Part shown: positions 1 through 9,167 of the stretch, in pieces
Layout of the letters: the number at the start of each line of letters is the position of its first letter
Numbering within the stretch: position 1 is the first letter of the stretch
NCBI GenBank assembly: GCA_021850095.1
Contig: JAJZRX010000010.1
Coordinates: 1-64,000, forward strand
Direction of reading: 5' to 3'
Length of the DNA stretch: 64,000 nucleotides
Source: Deltaproteobacteria bacterium
GTDB lineage: Bacteria > Desulfobacterota > Desulfuromonadia > Geobacterales > Pseudopelobacteraceae
The notes under the pieces: model-generated
Seen by the model: the letters and a program-made list of their open reading frames with translations, nothing else
Database searches by the model: none
What the model was told of the DNA's origin: nothing
Program-made: the position numbers and the translations under genes

Positions 1-177
1 ATAGTTACGAGGTCGGCCAGCCATTTTTTGCTCATAATGTCAAGCAAAATATGCGGCAAATAGCTATTATTATTCGATTTCTAAAGACCAACAACACTAC
101 TGCAATTCTTTAACCGGACAGTGCTGACCGGAACAATAATAAGATTACTGAGCTGCATCAATCATAATGGAGAATCA

Positions 178-1821
178 ATGCACCTCAGCAGGAACCATAC
201 CGTCACAATAGCTCTGTCAGCAGGCCTGATCTGTCTTTTGCTGTACCTGCGGGCGCTTTCCTGTGACTTTGTCAATTTTGACGACCCCGATTATGTCATC
301 GAAAATCCAGCCATCAGAATCCTGGACTGGCAATTTCTCACCGAGGCTTTCTCCACATCCTACATGGGCTGGTGGATGCCGTTGACCTGGATCTCCCTGG
401 CGATTGATTACAACTTCTGGGGCCTGAATGCGCTGGGTTTCCATCTGACCAATATCCTGTTGCATGCTATCAACACCGCCCTGGTAGTGCTGATTGCCGA
501 CCGGCTGTTGAGGCAGGTAATGGAAAGCGAAGCGGATCAGAACAGCAGAGGATCCTACCTGTACCCGGCGACACTTCTGTTGGCGGGACTGCTCTGGGGA
601 ATTCATCCACTGCGGGTGGAGTCGGTGGCCTGGGTAACGGAAAGAAAGGATGTACTGAACGGCATTTTTTCGCTTGGTTCAATACTGTGCTACCTGTGCT
701 ATGCGCACAAGAAAGAATCAGCTGAACAAAACAATGGGGCGATCAGGGATTATATACTGTCGCTGGTTTTACTTCTGTTGTCGCTGATGGCCAAGCCGGT
801 CAGCGTTGTTATACCGGCGATGCTGCTGGTGGCGGACTGGTATCCGCTGGGGCGCTTGCAAAGGGGGAGAATTGTGGCAGTCCTGATCGAAAAAATCCCC
901 TTTCTGGTTCTTTCCGCGTCACTGTCCATCGCCACCGTGCATTTTGCTTCCGATGCCACCATCCTGGTTTCATTTCAGGATTTTCCACTGGCAAAAAGAG
1001 TTGTTTTGGCCGGTAACTCCATTTTTGAGTACGTCAGCCTGAGCGTTTATCCGGTCGGCATCACCCATTTGTATCTGCTGCCGCGAGTTTTCCCGGTTTC
1101 ATACTATTTGGCAATGGCGCTAGCCATCTCCTTCACCATTTTCTGTATCTGTAACTACAAGAAAAGACCCTGGCTGTTCGCAACCTGGCTGGCTTTTATT
1201 CTTCCACTATTACCCGTTCTGGGGTTCCTCCAAAACGGGGCCCAGGCCTATGCCGCACGCTTTACCTATCTTCCGGCAGTCGCCCCCAGCATTGCCGTAG
1301 CGGCCATTATTGCCGCACTATACAGAAAATCAGCTTCAATACCCGCTCGTTTTGCACGAAATATTTTTATTTGCCTGGTCGCGGTTCTGCTATTGTTTTA
1401 TGGAACGACGACGGTAAAACTCATCGGCTCTTGGAAGAATTCGGCAACGCTGTGGTCCAGAAGCATTGATATCCAACCCTCAGGAAGAGCATTCTATTTT
1501 CGGGGAGATTATTACCTGCAAAAAGGGAAATATCTCGCTGCGGCGGAAGATTTGTCTGTTTCCATTCGTATGGGGCAAGAGGCCGGATTCCCCGGGCTGT
1601 TCAATCTGCATGCTCTTCGCGGCGATGCACTCAGCAAGGCCAGGCACTATGAAGAAGCGGTTAAGGAATTCACTTCTGCAATCCAGTTAAATCCGTTTCC
1701 TAACTATTTCTATCACCGTTGGCTTGCATTGAAGGCCTTGGGGAATTTAAAAGCGTCAGAAGAGGATTTCAAGCAGGCGGGGACGGAAACCGGACCGATA
1801 ACGTGGCAGCCGTTTCAATAA
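178..1821 (+). CDS. TMTC-like multi-pass membrane protein with C-terminal TPRs
   Basis: The 547-residue product has an N-terminal hydrophobic segment and many further membrane helices to about residue 440, followed by about three TPR-like repeats to the end. The motif FDDPDYV near residues 34-40 and the stretch [16 protein letters not shown] are typical of the TMTC/O-mannosyltransferase-like TPR family, whose members are GT-C-fold glycosyltransferases using lipid-linked sugars. The ATG at 178 is preferred because GGAG lies just upstream and it gives a normal membrane start; an earlier GTG at 121 is in frame. The next gene, a GT2 transferase, begins 2 nt after the stop, suggesting that it supplies a lipid-linked sugar donor. 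Family assignment is fairly secure; the acceptor is unknown. Confidence 0.75.
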   Translation: MHLSRNHTVTIALSAGLICLLLYLRALSCDFVNFDDPDYVIENPAIRILDWQFLTEAFSTSYMGWWMPLTWISLAIDYNFWGLNALGFHLTNILLHAINTALVVLIADRLLRQVMESEADQNSRGSYLYPATLLLAGLLWGIHPLRVESVAWVTERKDVLNGIFSLGSILCYLCYAHKKESAEQNNGAIRDYILSLVLLLLSLMAKPVSVVIPAMLLVADWYPLGRLQRGRIVAVLIEKIPFLVLSASLSIATVHFASDATILVSFQDFPLAKRVVLAGNSIFEYVSLSVYPVGITHLYLLPRVFPVSYYLAMALAISFTIFCICNYKKRPWLFATWLAFILPLLPVLGFLQNGAQAYAARFTYLPAVAPSIAVAAIIAALYRKSASIPARFARNIFICLVAVLLLFYGTTTVKLIGSWKNSATLWSRSIDIQPSGRAFYFRGDYYLQKGKYLAAAEDLSVSIRMGQEAGFPGLFNLHALRGDALSKARHYEEAVKEFTSAIQLNPFPNYFYHRWLALKALGNLKASEEDFKQAGTETGPITWQPFQ

Positions 1822-1823
1822 AT

Positions 1824-2588
1824 ATGACCATTCAATCTGCCATCGGGAATTCTGACAGTATGAATCCAGCTCATTCAGAACCGGCCGCACAGGCTCATCA
1901 ACCGAGGATTTCTGTCGTCATCCCGGTCTTCAACGAGGCACATTTCCTGGTGGAAACAATCGCAAGAATCCAGGCTTCCGGTGTGACGTCGGAACTCGTT
2001 GTCGTTGATGATGGTTCCAGCGACGGCACGCGCGAGATCCTGCAGGGATTCAAAAACACTCCGGGGTTGATAGCAATTCACCACGACCTCAACCGGGGCA
2101 AGGGAAAGGCGCTCAAAACCGGTTTCGATGTTTGTACTGGTGATGTGATCATCATTCAGGACGCAGACCTTGAATACGACCCCCGCGACTACCCGAAACT
2201 GCTCGGCCCGATCCTGGATGGAAAGGCAGACGTGGTTTACGGCTCGCGTATGACCGGAGACGGGCCGCACCGGATCATGTATTTCTGGCACATGCAGGGA
2301 AACAAGTTTCTGACGCTGTTGTCGAACATGCTCACAAATCCTAATCTTACCGACATGGAAACCGGCTACAAAGCCTTCACCCGTGACGTATTATCAAAAC
2401 TGGTTCTGGTCGAGAATCGTTTCGGATTCGAACCGGAGTTCACCGCCAAAGTATCCCGTATCGGAGCCAGAATCTACGAAGTCGGCATTTCCTATACCGG
2501 CCGTACCTACGCCGAGGGGAAAAAAATTACGTGGCGTGACGGCATCTGGGCCATCTGGTGTATTTTCCGGTATAACATGTTCCGCTAG
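1824..2588 (+). CDS. Family 2 glycosyltransferase (DPM1/GtrB-like)
   Basis: This 254-residue GT-A enzyme probably transfers a hexose from a nucleotide sugar to a polyprenyl phosphate. Visible motifs are VVIPVFNEA near the start, [11 protein letters not shown] (nucleotide binding), a [15 protein letters not shown] stretch holding the metal-binding DxD-type site, VYGSRM and ETGYKAF. No C-terminal membrane helices are seen, so it resembles the soluble DPM1-type form. The ATG at 1824 follows the preceding stop by 2 nt; an ATG at 1860 is an alternative because the first residues are Ser/Ala/Gln-rich and not conserved. It is co-transcribed with the TMTC-like gene. A second DPM1-like gene lies at 44508-45230. 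Confidence 0.85.
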   Translation: MTIQSAIGNSDSMNPAHSEPAAQAHQPRISVVIPVFNEAHFLVETIARIQASGVTSELVVVDDGSSDGTREILQGFKNTPGLIAIHHDLNRGKGKALKTGFDVCTGDVIIIQDADLEYDPRDYPKLLGPILDGKADVVYGSRMTGDGPHRIMYFWHMQGNKFLTLLSNMLTNPNLTDMETGYKAFTRDVLSKLVLVENRFGFEPEFTAKVSRIGARIYEVGISYTGRTYAEGKKITWRDGIWAIWCIFRYNMFR

Positions 2589-2628
2589 TAAGTTTGCCTT
2601 AAGTCTCAGCGGCAGGTTGGTTCCGTTG

Positions 2629-2688
2629 TTTAGAGTTTAGAAATTACGAAAAATTTATAAGCGGGCAGCTGCCCCCAAAAACTCTAAA
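2629..2688. repeat. 10-bp inverted repeat enclosing a 12-bp palindrome
   Basis: TTTAGAGTTT (2629-2638) is matched perfectly by AAACTCTAAA (2679-2688), and the spacer contains the perfect palindrome GGGCAGCTGCCC (2663-2674). The structure ends 4 nt before the sigma-54 promoter candidate. It could be a binding site for an enhancer-binding protein or a terminator-like stem for the upstream pair, although no clean T-tract follows it. Confidence 0.55.
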
Positions 2689-2691
2689 ACT

Positions 2692-2707
2692 TGGCACAAG
2701 TTGTGCT
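2692..2707 (+). promoter_or_regulatory. Sigma-54 (-24/-12) promoter candidate for the radical SAM operon
   Basis: TGGCAC-N5-GTGCT has the GG-N10-GC spacing diagnostic of RpoN promoters and lies about 46 bp before the ATG at 2754. Transcription would start near 2719. An AGGA ribosome-binding site at 2746-2750 follows. The match differs from the TTGC consensus of the -12 box by one base. Confidence 0.6.
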
Positions 2708-2753
2708 TTAGTTGTTCGGTTGGGCAACCCTTGTTTGTGTGCCATGAGGATTT

Positions 2754-3758
2754 ATGTATTCACTAGATAAAATCAGCGAAAATAGAGGAAGCGAACTGGA
2801 TCTAATCGAGTTACTTACGGCGACAGGAGACCTACAGCAGGAATTGTTCGCACGAGCACGAGAAGTGCGGCGGCAACACCATGGAGATAAAGTCCTGCTC
2901 CGAGCCGTCATCGAAATATCCAGTCACTGCCAAAAAAACTGCAGCTATTGTACCATGCGTTCCGCCAACAAATCCCTTGACCGGTATTCGCTCCATCCCG
3001 AAGAAATACTTGCCTTGGCAGAGAGCATCAATAGTGCGGGGCTTGAGACCGTTTTCCTGCAGGGGGGGCAAAATCCCTGCAATGATCACTACCTTGAACA
3101 GGTGATTCCCGTCATCAAGCATGATATGAACCTGGAGGTACTGCTGTGCCTGGGAGAACGTCCCAAATCCGTATATGAGAAATTTGCTCGGCTGGGAGCG
3201 AATTCATATATCCTCAAATTCGAGACCTCTGACCCGGAACTCTATCAGAAAATTGCCCAGGTATCCCTGGCCGACAGGCTGCAGTGCATTTCCCGGATCA
3301 AGGAAGCAGGCCTAAAGCTCGGCACGGGAAACATCATAGGCCTGCCGATGCAGACCTTGAACACCATTGTCGAGGATATCAAGCTCGCCCTCAAGATCCA
3401 ACCCGATTTCATCAGTTGCTCCCCCTTTACACCGGGCGGTAACACACCCTTTCAGCACTTTCCCGCCGGCGGTCTTTCCCTGACACTCAACACAATGGCG
3501 ATCTATCGGATTCTCCTGCCATCCGCTCTTATCCCGTCAGTCAGCGCCCTGGAAACGCTCCAAAAAGGAGGACAGCGAATGGGTTTGGATGCCGGAGCCA
3601 ATGTCATGACGATCAATTTTACCCCCAGAGAAAAGCGGGAGTTATACAAAATCTATACCGAGCAGCGCTTTGTCGTCAGCCTTGATCATGCACAGCAGAC
3701 TGCTGAAAAAGCCGGACTACGTATCCGAGAGCGCACTCACGCCAGTCACCAGGCATGA
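2754..3758 (+). CDS. Radical SAM enzyme, BioB/HydE/PylB-like
   Basis: The 334-residue protein carries a CX3CX2C cluster motif at C59, C63 and C66 (CQKNCSYC), which binds the [4Fe-4S] that cleaves S-adenosylmethionine. The LHPEEILALAESINSAG and FLQGGQNP stretches and the C-terminal half fit the biotin synthase/HydE/PylB branch with a BATS-like barrel end. HydF and HydG are not in the window, so hydrogenase maturation is not supported, and the biotin synthase neighbours are also missing. It starts at ATG 2754 behind AGGA and overlaps the next gene in ATGA. Its operon contains a second, HemN-like radical SAM enzyme, a transporter and an exported methyltransferase, suggesting a small-molecule modification pathway. 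The substrate is unknown. Confidence 0.8.
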   Translation: MYSLDKISENRGSELDLIELLTATGDLQQELFARAREVRRQHHGDKVLLRAVIEISSHCQKNCSYCTMRSANKSLDRYSLHPEEILALAESINSAGLETVFLQGGQNPCNDHYLEQVIPVIKHDMNLEVLLCLGERPKSVYEKFARLGANSYILKFETSDPELYQKIAQVSLADRLQCISRIKEAGLKLGTGNIIGLPMQTLNTIVEDIKLALKIQPDFISCSPFTPGGNTPFQHFPAGGLSLTLNTMAIYRILLPSALIPSVSALETLQKGGQRMGLDAGANVMTINFTPREKRELYKIYTEQRFVVSLDHAQQTAEKAGLRIRERTHASHQA

Positions 3759-4648
3759 TCGACTCGAACACAATCGGTATACTCGCCGCTCTTGGCTCGG
3801 CAGCCTCGTGGTCCATCGGTGCGGTGCTGTTCAAGCAGCTGGGAGAATCGCTTTCATCCTTTGCCATGACCCTGATAAAGGGAGCGGTGAGCGTCGTGCT
3901 CCTGGGACTCGCAACCCTTTTGGTCGGCGGGTTTGCGAACATCGGCATGGATGCCTATCTCTATCTCATCCTGAGCGGGATACTGGGGGTTGCCCTGTCA
4001 GACACCTTCTTTTTCAGCGCCCTGAAAGAGGTCAGTCCCCAGGCGCTTACCCTCCTGCTCACCTTCGGACAGGTACTTACGACGCTTCTTGCGGTGCTCA
4101 TGCTGGGAGAGACGCTTCCCCCGCTGGGATGGGCGGGCATTGCAATCATCATCACCGGTATCACCATTGGCATGTTCCAGAGTTTTGCGGACAAAGGACA
4201 TTCATCCTTACGCGGCATTCTTTTTGGCCTCATTTCCGTTCTAGCCATGTCGGTCGCGGCCATATTGACGAAGAAAGGGCTGCATGACACGTCCACCCTC
4301 CATGCCACCTTCATACGGATGCTGGCAGGTACGGTCGGGATGCTCCTGGCAGGGATCGCGACAAGGAGACTGGGGGGCTGGGTGTCGCCATTCCGGGATA
4401 TACGACTGATATGTAAGTTCACCCTCTCCGTCTTTGTCATCACCTTTGGCGGTTTCTGGCTGGCGATCGTCGCCTTCAAGTATACGAGCGTCGTGGTGGC
4501 CAACAGCCTGATTGCCACTGAGCCGATTTTTGTCCTCCCCATGGCGGCTATTTTTCTCAAAGAAAAGGTGACACTCCATGCGGCAGCGGGAGCGGTAATC
4601 GCTACCGTGGGAGTAATTATCCTTTGTACGAGCGGTATCGTCACATAA
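3755..4648 (+). CDS. EamA/DMT-family transporter
   Basis: The 297-residue product shows the duplicated five-helix pattern of the drug/metabolite transporter superfamily: an N-terminal ALGSAASWSIGAVLFK segment, a repeat break near residue 145, and ATEPIFVLPMAAIFLKEKVT close to the end, a hallmark of EamA domains. It probably exports a small polar compound across the inner membrane. The ATG overlaps the preceding stop (ATGA), so translation is coupled to the radical SAM gene. Within this operon it is the natural candidate for moving the pathway's product or precursor, but this is inferred from position only. Confidence 0.88.
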   Translation: MIDSNTIGILAALGSAASWSIGAVLFKQLGESLSSFAMTLIKGAVSVVLLGLATLLVGGFANIGMDAYLYLILSGILGVALSDTFFFSALKEVSPQALTLLLTFGQVLTTLLAVLMLGETLPPLGWAGIAIIITGITIGMFQSFADKGHSSLRGILFGLISVLAMSVAAILTKKGLHDTSTLHATFIRMLAGTVGMLLAGIATRRLGGWVSPFRDIRLICKFTLSVFVITFGGFWLAIVAFKYTSVVVANSLIATEPIFVLPMAAIFLKEKVTLHAAAGAVIATVGVIILCTSGIVT

Positions 4649-4731
4649 GGGGCATGACCGTAAAACGGCTGGCGCTGCATCCGGGCACCTCATGCCTCAC
4701 CCAAGATTTGTGGCGTGAAAGGAATCTTTCT

Positions 4732-6168
4732 ATGGCTGACAAGCTGAAGACCGACAGGTTGGAATTGATCGCGAAATCCCAGCAGTTCATGGGTCAGTAC
4801 CACAAACTAAAAGAAGCCGGATTCATCAGCCGCAGGGGGGATTTCTTCCCATCGGTTCACTATCCGCCTATCACTATGTACCCGCGTGCCACTCAAACCG
4901 ATCTCTTCCATTCGTATAAACTCCCACATGATCGTTTATTTGATGTCTATGCCCATCTCCCGTTCTGCCAGCAGCGCTGCCTATTTTGCCACTATCCGGT
5001 AAGACTGGGCAACAGGGACAGCGAAAAAGATATTTATCTGAATGCCCTGGAAAAGGAAATGGATCTCTATCTACAGGTTCTCGGGCTCCGGCAGGTAAAA
5101 ACCAGATCAATTCTTGTCGGTGGGGGGACCCCAACATTTCTCTCTCCGGCACAACTGAAAAGGTTTCTCGGTTTCTTCGTCAAGCGGCTTGACATATCCA
5201 GGTGCGAGCAGTTCAACTACGATGTCGATCCAACCACGCTGATAGGTAGCGACGGCAGGGAACGATTGTGCATACTGCGCGATCATGGTGTAAACCGATT
5301 GACCATTGGCGTCCAATCGTTGAATGACCAGACGCTTGCCAACATGAATCGGCACCACACCGTTGCCGAATCGCTTAAATCCATCGAAGAGTCTCGAAAA
5401 CTTGGTTTCAAACTGAATATCGAGTTTATCTTTGGCTATCCCGGCCAAACCCTTGCAAGCTGGCTCGATGACATTGAAATGGCGATGACCCTTGATGTCG
5501 ACGAGATTCAGCTCTACCGGTTGAAGGTCGGGGCCTATGGTGATTACCAGGGACCGATACGGGATTTGATTGAAAAGAGATCAGTTAACGCATTGGATGA
5601 CGATGAAACCCTATCGATGAAAAAAACGGCGATCGACCTGCTCGCCAGTAATGGGTTTAAAGAGAACATTAGGAGGGTGTTCAGCAGAACCGTGAATGAT
5701 TACTCTCGCTATGCCTGGAACCAGTGTTGTCTGTTATATGACCAGATTGGCTTCGGTTTAACGGCGTTCAGCAGCCTGCGGGACCGCTTTGTCTTGAACA
5801 CCCAGAGCTTTGATGAGTACTACGCGATGATTGCAGATGGAAAACTTCCCGTCAACCGGGGCCTCGTCAGGAGCAGGGAGGAACAGATGCGCTGGGGGAT
5901 GATCCTTCCTCTCAAGAACAGCTTTGTGCTGAAAAGCAGATTCCAGGAAGTCACCGGAGGGTCAATCGAGTTTTTCCGAGATACTATCGAGAAATTGAAA
6001 CAGTATGACCTGCTGGTGGAGGATGATATGAAAGTGCAAACAACACCGTTGGGAGCGTTTTTTGCTGACGAAGTCGTACAGCAGTTTCATAATGCCGAGT
6101 ATATCCCCTTTCCTTGTGACGATTATGCGCCGGGGCCAGTCAATCCTTACTGCGGACAGCAGTCATGA
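4732..6168 (+). CDS. HemN/HutW-like radical SAM enzyme
   Basis: The 478-residue protein has the CX3CX2C motif at C79, C83 and C86 (CQQRCLFC) after AHLPF, the GGGTPTFL motif near residue 131, and NRLTIGVQSLND, all typical of coproporphyrinogen dehydrogenase-like radical SAM proteins. A YAWNQCCLLYDQIGFG segment occupies the region where HemN proteins have their substrate-side motif but is not identical to it. A winged-helix-like tail follows. The family also includes HutW/ChuW haem-degrading methyltransferases, so the product could be a tetrapyrrole modifier. The ATG at 4732 has GAAAGGAA well placed upstream; earlier in-frame starts at 4624 and 4654 overlap the transporter gene or have a poorer site. 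Confidence 0.78.
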   Translation: MADKLKTDRLELIAKSQQFMGQYHKLKEAGFISRRGDFFPSVHYPPITMYPRATQTDLFHSYKLPHDRLFDVYAHLPFCQQRCLFCHYPVRLGNRDSEKDIYLNALEKEMDLYLQVLGLRQVKTRSILVGGGTPTFLSPAQLKRFLGFFVKRLDISRCEQFNYDVDPTTLIGSDGRERLCILRDHGVNRLTIGVQSLNDQTLANMNRHHTVAESLKSIEESRKLGFKLNIEFIFGYPGQTLASWLDDIEMAMTLDVDEIQLYRLKVGAYGDYQGPIRDLIEKRSVNALDDDETLSMKKTAIDLLASNGFKENIRRVFSRTVNDYSRYAWNQCCLLYDQIGFGLTAFSSLRDRFVLNTQSFDEYYAMIADGKLPVNRGLVRSREEQMRWGMILPLKNSFVLKSRFQEVTGGSIEFFRDTIEKLKQYDLLVEDDMKVQTTPLGAFFADEVVQQFHNAEYIPFPCDDYAPGPVNPYCGQQS

Positions 6169-6200
6169 AAGGCGTGGACCGAACACGACTGGAGTTCAGT

Positions 6201-8048
6201 ATGCCACCAAAGATAATCCAGCCCATGATGACTCTCATTGGTCTCATGATTCTTGTGCTGTTGTTTGCACCATCTGCCCATGCCGCCGGCAAAACGACGG
6301 TAGGAGGGAGAGTTGTCACAGATGCCGGTCCCTTCAACGGAGCCAAGGTCCATGCCTACGCAACCTACGGCGACATCAGTGGTGGGGGCAAAGCCATCGC
6401 ATCCGCCGACTGCGACAAACGCGGTTCCTACAGTTTCAGACTACCAAAGGGGGAGTACTACTTCGTGGCGAGGGGTCATCTGAAAGGGAAGGAGTTCTTC
6501 GCCTTTCACGGCAACAACCCCATAAAGGTGGATACCGGGGAAAACACATGGATTGCCTTGCTGGCCACCGAGGTCAAGCAACCGGTTTACACGGAAGGGG
6601 AATCGGCACTCACCGGTATAGTCACCTACAAGGGTAAGCCCCTAACAGAAGGGGAAGTCACCCTTTACAAGCCGGATACCAAATTCAAGGGTCCCGGGGT
6701 ACAGATGGAATCGTTGGCGGATGATGGAACCTTCCGGCTCAACGTTCCCGTAGGTAACTATGTTGTGATCGCCAGAAAGAGAGATGGGGCAAAGGGAAAC
6801 CGGCCGCTGAAGAATGGGGAGTTGTTCTGTTATTACCCCGTAAACCCGGTAGAAGTCCGCAAAAGCAAGACAACCCAGATTGAGGTCCCGTGCTATCCCA
6901 AGGATGATCGAAATGCGTTTGTCGATACGGCACAGATAAAGCCTGGCTCGTTCAAGACCATTGACAACCTGGCGACCGGTGTCACCAATGGCATCAGAGG
7001 TCGTGTGACCGGCCAGGACGGCAAACCAGCGGAGGGGTTGCTAGTACTTGCCTTCCGTGCTTTCAAGCCGAATTTCCTGACCCATTACCTCAGTCAAGGC
7101 GCCGATTACTGGACCGAGACGGGCGCCGATGGCTCCTATCTCATTCCGGTTGATATCTCGGGGGACTACTATATTGTCGCAAGGGAAACCCTCGGCGGAA
7201 TCCCTCAAACCGGGGAACTGTACGGCCTCTTCAATGGAAACAGCAGGCATGCCGTAACCTATGAAAAGAGCAAAGTGCTGGATAACGTCAACCTCACCGT
7301 CACCATGATGGCGGACAAGCAGGTTTTTAATGTTCTGCCAACACCGGCAAATGAGAGGGTGTCATCCCCCTCGGGGAACGACCACGGCGACACCAACGCT
7401 CAAATTGAGGGGCGGAGCGTTGCCCATAAGAGCCAAGAGCAAAAAAAGTCGGGTTCAGAAGGTCAGTGGTTGAACAGCCTGACAACCGAAGGCAATATCC
7501 AGTACCTGGAAGCAGAAAGCAGAAAAGAGTGGTTGAAGCCGGAAGAGATCGTCGAGCAGTTGTTTATCAAGCCCGGCGAGACCATTGCCGACCTTGGTTC
7601 AGGCACAGGCTCTTTTTCGACCCTGCTCGCCAGAAAAACTGGCAAGAAGGGGCTTGTCTATGCTGTCGATATTGAGCCGGAGATGGTTGAATATCTGGAG
7701 AAACGAGCATCCAAAGAGGGTCTGGACAACATCAGAAGCATTTTGGGCAAGCCGAACGACCCTCTGTTACCGCCTGCCTCCGCTGATCTGGTCTTAATGT
7801 TCAACATTTATCCCGCAATTGATAACCGCGTCCAATATCTGGCCCGAGCGAAGGAAATCCTCAAAAAAAACGGCCGATTGGCTCTCATCTCCTATACCAT
7901 GGCAGAGACGCCAGACGGGCGCCCCCCCATGCACAGGCGGATATCCAGAGATGTGGCAGTACAGGAGGCAGTAAAGGCGGGATTAAAACTGTATGCGGAG
8001 TATTTTTTCTTACCGTATCATTATTTTCTGATTTTTGAAAAACGCTGA
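6201..8048 (+). CDS. Exported carboxypeptidase-regulatory-like repeats fused to a SAM methyltransferase
   Basis: The 615-residue product has a signal peptide (hydrophobic TLIGLMILVLLFA, cleavage near residue 28). Three or more beta-sandwich repeats of the carboxypeptidase-regulatory type follow, each with GSYSFRLPKGEYYFVA-like or DGTFRLNVPVGNYVV-like cores. From about residue 430 a class I methyltransferase domain follows, with motif I DLGSGTGSFS near residue 463, then AVDIEPEM and a late RLALISYT strand. Methyltransferases normally act where SAM is made, so a secreted one is odd. ATG 6201 has TGGAG upstream; an in-frame ATG at 6165 overlaps the previous stop (ATGA) and would only lengthen the signal peptide's basic end. 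It is the last gene of the operon. Confidence 0.8.
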   Translation: MPPKIIQPMMTLIGLMILVLLFAPSAHAAGKTTVGGRVVTDAGPFNGAKVHAYATYGDISGGGKAIASADCDKRGSYSFRLPKGEYYFVARGHLKGKEFFAFHGNNPIKVDTGENTWIALLATEVKQPVYTEGESALTGIVTYKGKPLTEGEVTLYKPDTKFKGPGVQMESLADDGTFRLNVPVGNYVVIARKRDGAKGNRPLKNGELFCYYPVNPVEVRKSKTTQIEVPCYPKDDRNAFVDTAQIKPGSFKTIDNLATGVTNGIRGRVTGQDGKPAEGLLVLAFRAFKPNFLTHYLSQGADYWTETGADGSYLIPVDISGDYYIVARETLGGIPQTGELYGLFNGNSRHAVTYEKSKVLDNVNLTVTMMADKQVFNVLPTPANERVSSPSGNDHGDTNAQIEGRSVAHKSQEQKKSGSEGQWLNSLTTEGNIQYLEAESRKEWLKPEEIVEQLFIKPGETIADLGSGTGSFSTLLARKTGKKGLVYAVDIEPEMVEYLEKRASKEGLDNIRSILGKPNDPLLPPASADLVLMFNIYPAIDNRVQYLARAKEILKKNGRLALISYTMAETPDGRPPMHRRISRDVAVQEAVKAGLKLYAEYFFLPYHYFLIFEKR

Positions 8049-8060
8049 GATGCCAAGTGA

Positions 8061-8933
8061 TTATTGTGCCTGCAAGTTCCGGATGTTTTTCCAAACCTTT
8101 TCATGTGGCGGTGGTGGGGATGTGGCTTCAGAGCCTGATCCAGGCCTGCTGAATTTAATGACGTTCAAGACAACCCCCTTCAATTTTTGGTGTTTTTCAA
8201 GAGACACCTTCAGAGGTTTGAATTCATTGGTGATATTGAGAAACTCACCTTCCTGGGGTTTACCTCCTCCATAAACGCTTCTCACTTTAAGATAAAACGT
8301 CCCGCCATCATGGACACGCAACATATATTTCCCATTTTTGTCACTTCTCTCCGAAACAAACGTCGGTCTTCCGGTCGCTACCTCTGAAAGATAACCAAAG
8401 ACGAGCGCTTTCTCAACTGGATTTCCCTTGTTGTCAAGGATAATCCCTTCGATTGAAGTGATGTCTTTAGTGAGCTCAGCCATACTTGGCTCAAAAAGAA
8501 ACGCATTCAGTATGCCGAGGTCGTGGGTGCTGGTGGTGATAGTTATTGGAAGCAGCTTTCCATGGGCATCTTTGTGAGAATAAAAATAATCACTCTCCTG
8601 GGGCGGCCCTATTTCACCATCAGGCTTTTTCTGGGCAACCTGCAAATAGTAGACGCCTTTGGGAACCCGTATTGCAAATCTTCCATTGCTGTCAGTCCCG
8701 GTTATCATGTCTGGAACCCGCCAGTATCTGGTAGAAGGAGGGGGTCCCAGAGTTTTATCGTATAGCAAAACAACTCCGGTAACCATTGGGGCTTTGTCCT
8801 TGATGAGCACCTGGCCTGAAATGGTACCGTTACTGTCCATTGAAGACACAGTTGCATCCAGAGTTGTGGATGTTTCAGAGTAGGTGGGGACTGCTGCTAA
8901 AACAAACAGGAGTATCAGTTTAAACAGTTTCAT
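8061..8933 (-). CDS. Exported carboxypeptidase-regulatory-like repeat protein
   Basis: The 290-residue product begins with a clear signal peptide (LFKLILLFVLAAVPTYS, cleavage near residue 20). It has two beta-sandwich repeats: GTISGQVLIKDKAP with GRFAIRVPKGVYYLQVA, and SIEGIILDNKGNPVEKALVFGY with GKYMLRVHDGGTFYLKVR. These match the repeats in the convergent methyltransferase fusion, whose stop lies only 12 nt from this stop. Such domains are usually structural or ligand-binding. The C-terminus is charged and has no membrane anchor. It is probably a periplasmic or surface partner of the neighbouring operon, although it is transcribed separately. Confidence 0.72.
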   Translation of the reverse strand: MKLFKLILLFVLAAVPTYSETSTTLDATVSSMDSNGTISGQVLIKDKAPMVTGVVLLYDKTLGPPPSTRYWRVPDMITGTDSNGRFAIRVPKGVYYLQVAQKKPDGEIGPPQESDYFYSHKDAHGKLLPITITTSTHDLGILNAFLFEPSMAELTKDITSIEGIILDNKGNPVEKALVFGYLSEVATGRPTFVSERSDKNGKYMLRVHDGGTFYLKVRSVYGGGKPQEGEFLNITNEFKPLKVSLEKHQKLKGVVLNVIKFSRPGSGSEATSPPPPHEKVWKNIRNLQAQ

Positions 8934-9167
8934 AAGTCTTATGTTGTCCTTGTGAGTGAGATACTGGTTAACGCCATTATTTTAGAAAATCATGGAAAAT
9001 TAAAAAAAATCAGCTTCTAAGTGTAAAATCGATTCTTTCTATTTCCTGTACGGTGACCATTTAGTGCGTCAGAGGCGCACCATTTTTGCATTTTTGTTAA
9101 AAAAACCATGACAAGGCGTCTATTTTCAAGTGTAACATTGGTGTAACGAGTGTTCCAGCGGAGTCCG

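Noticed and set aside
2754-3758. Assignment as hydE for [FeFe] hydrogenase maturation
   Set aside because: No hydF, hydG or [FeFe] hydrogenase gene is nearby, and the family motif alone also fits BioB- and PylB-like enzymes.
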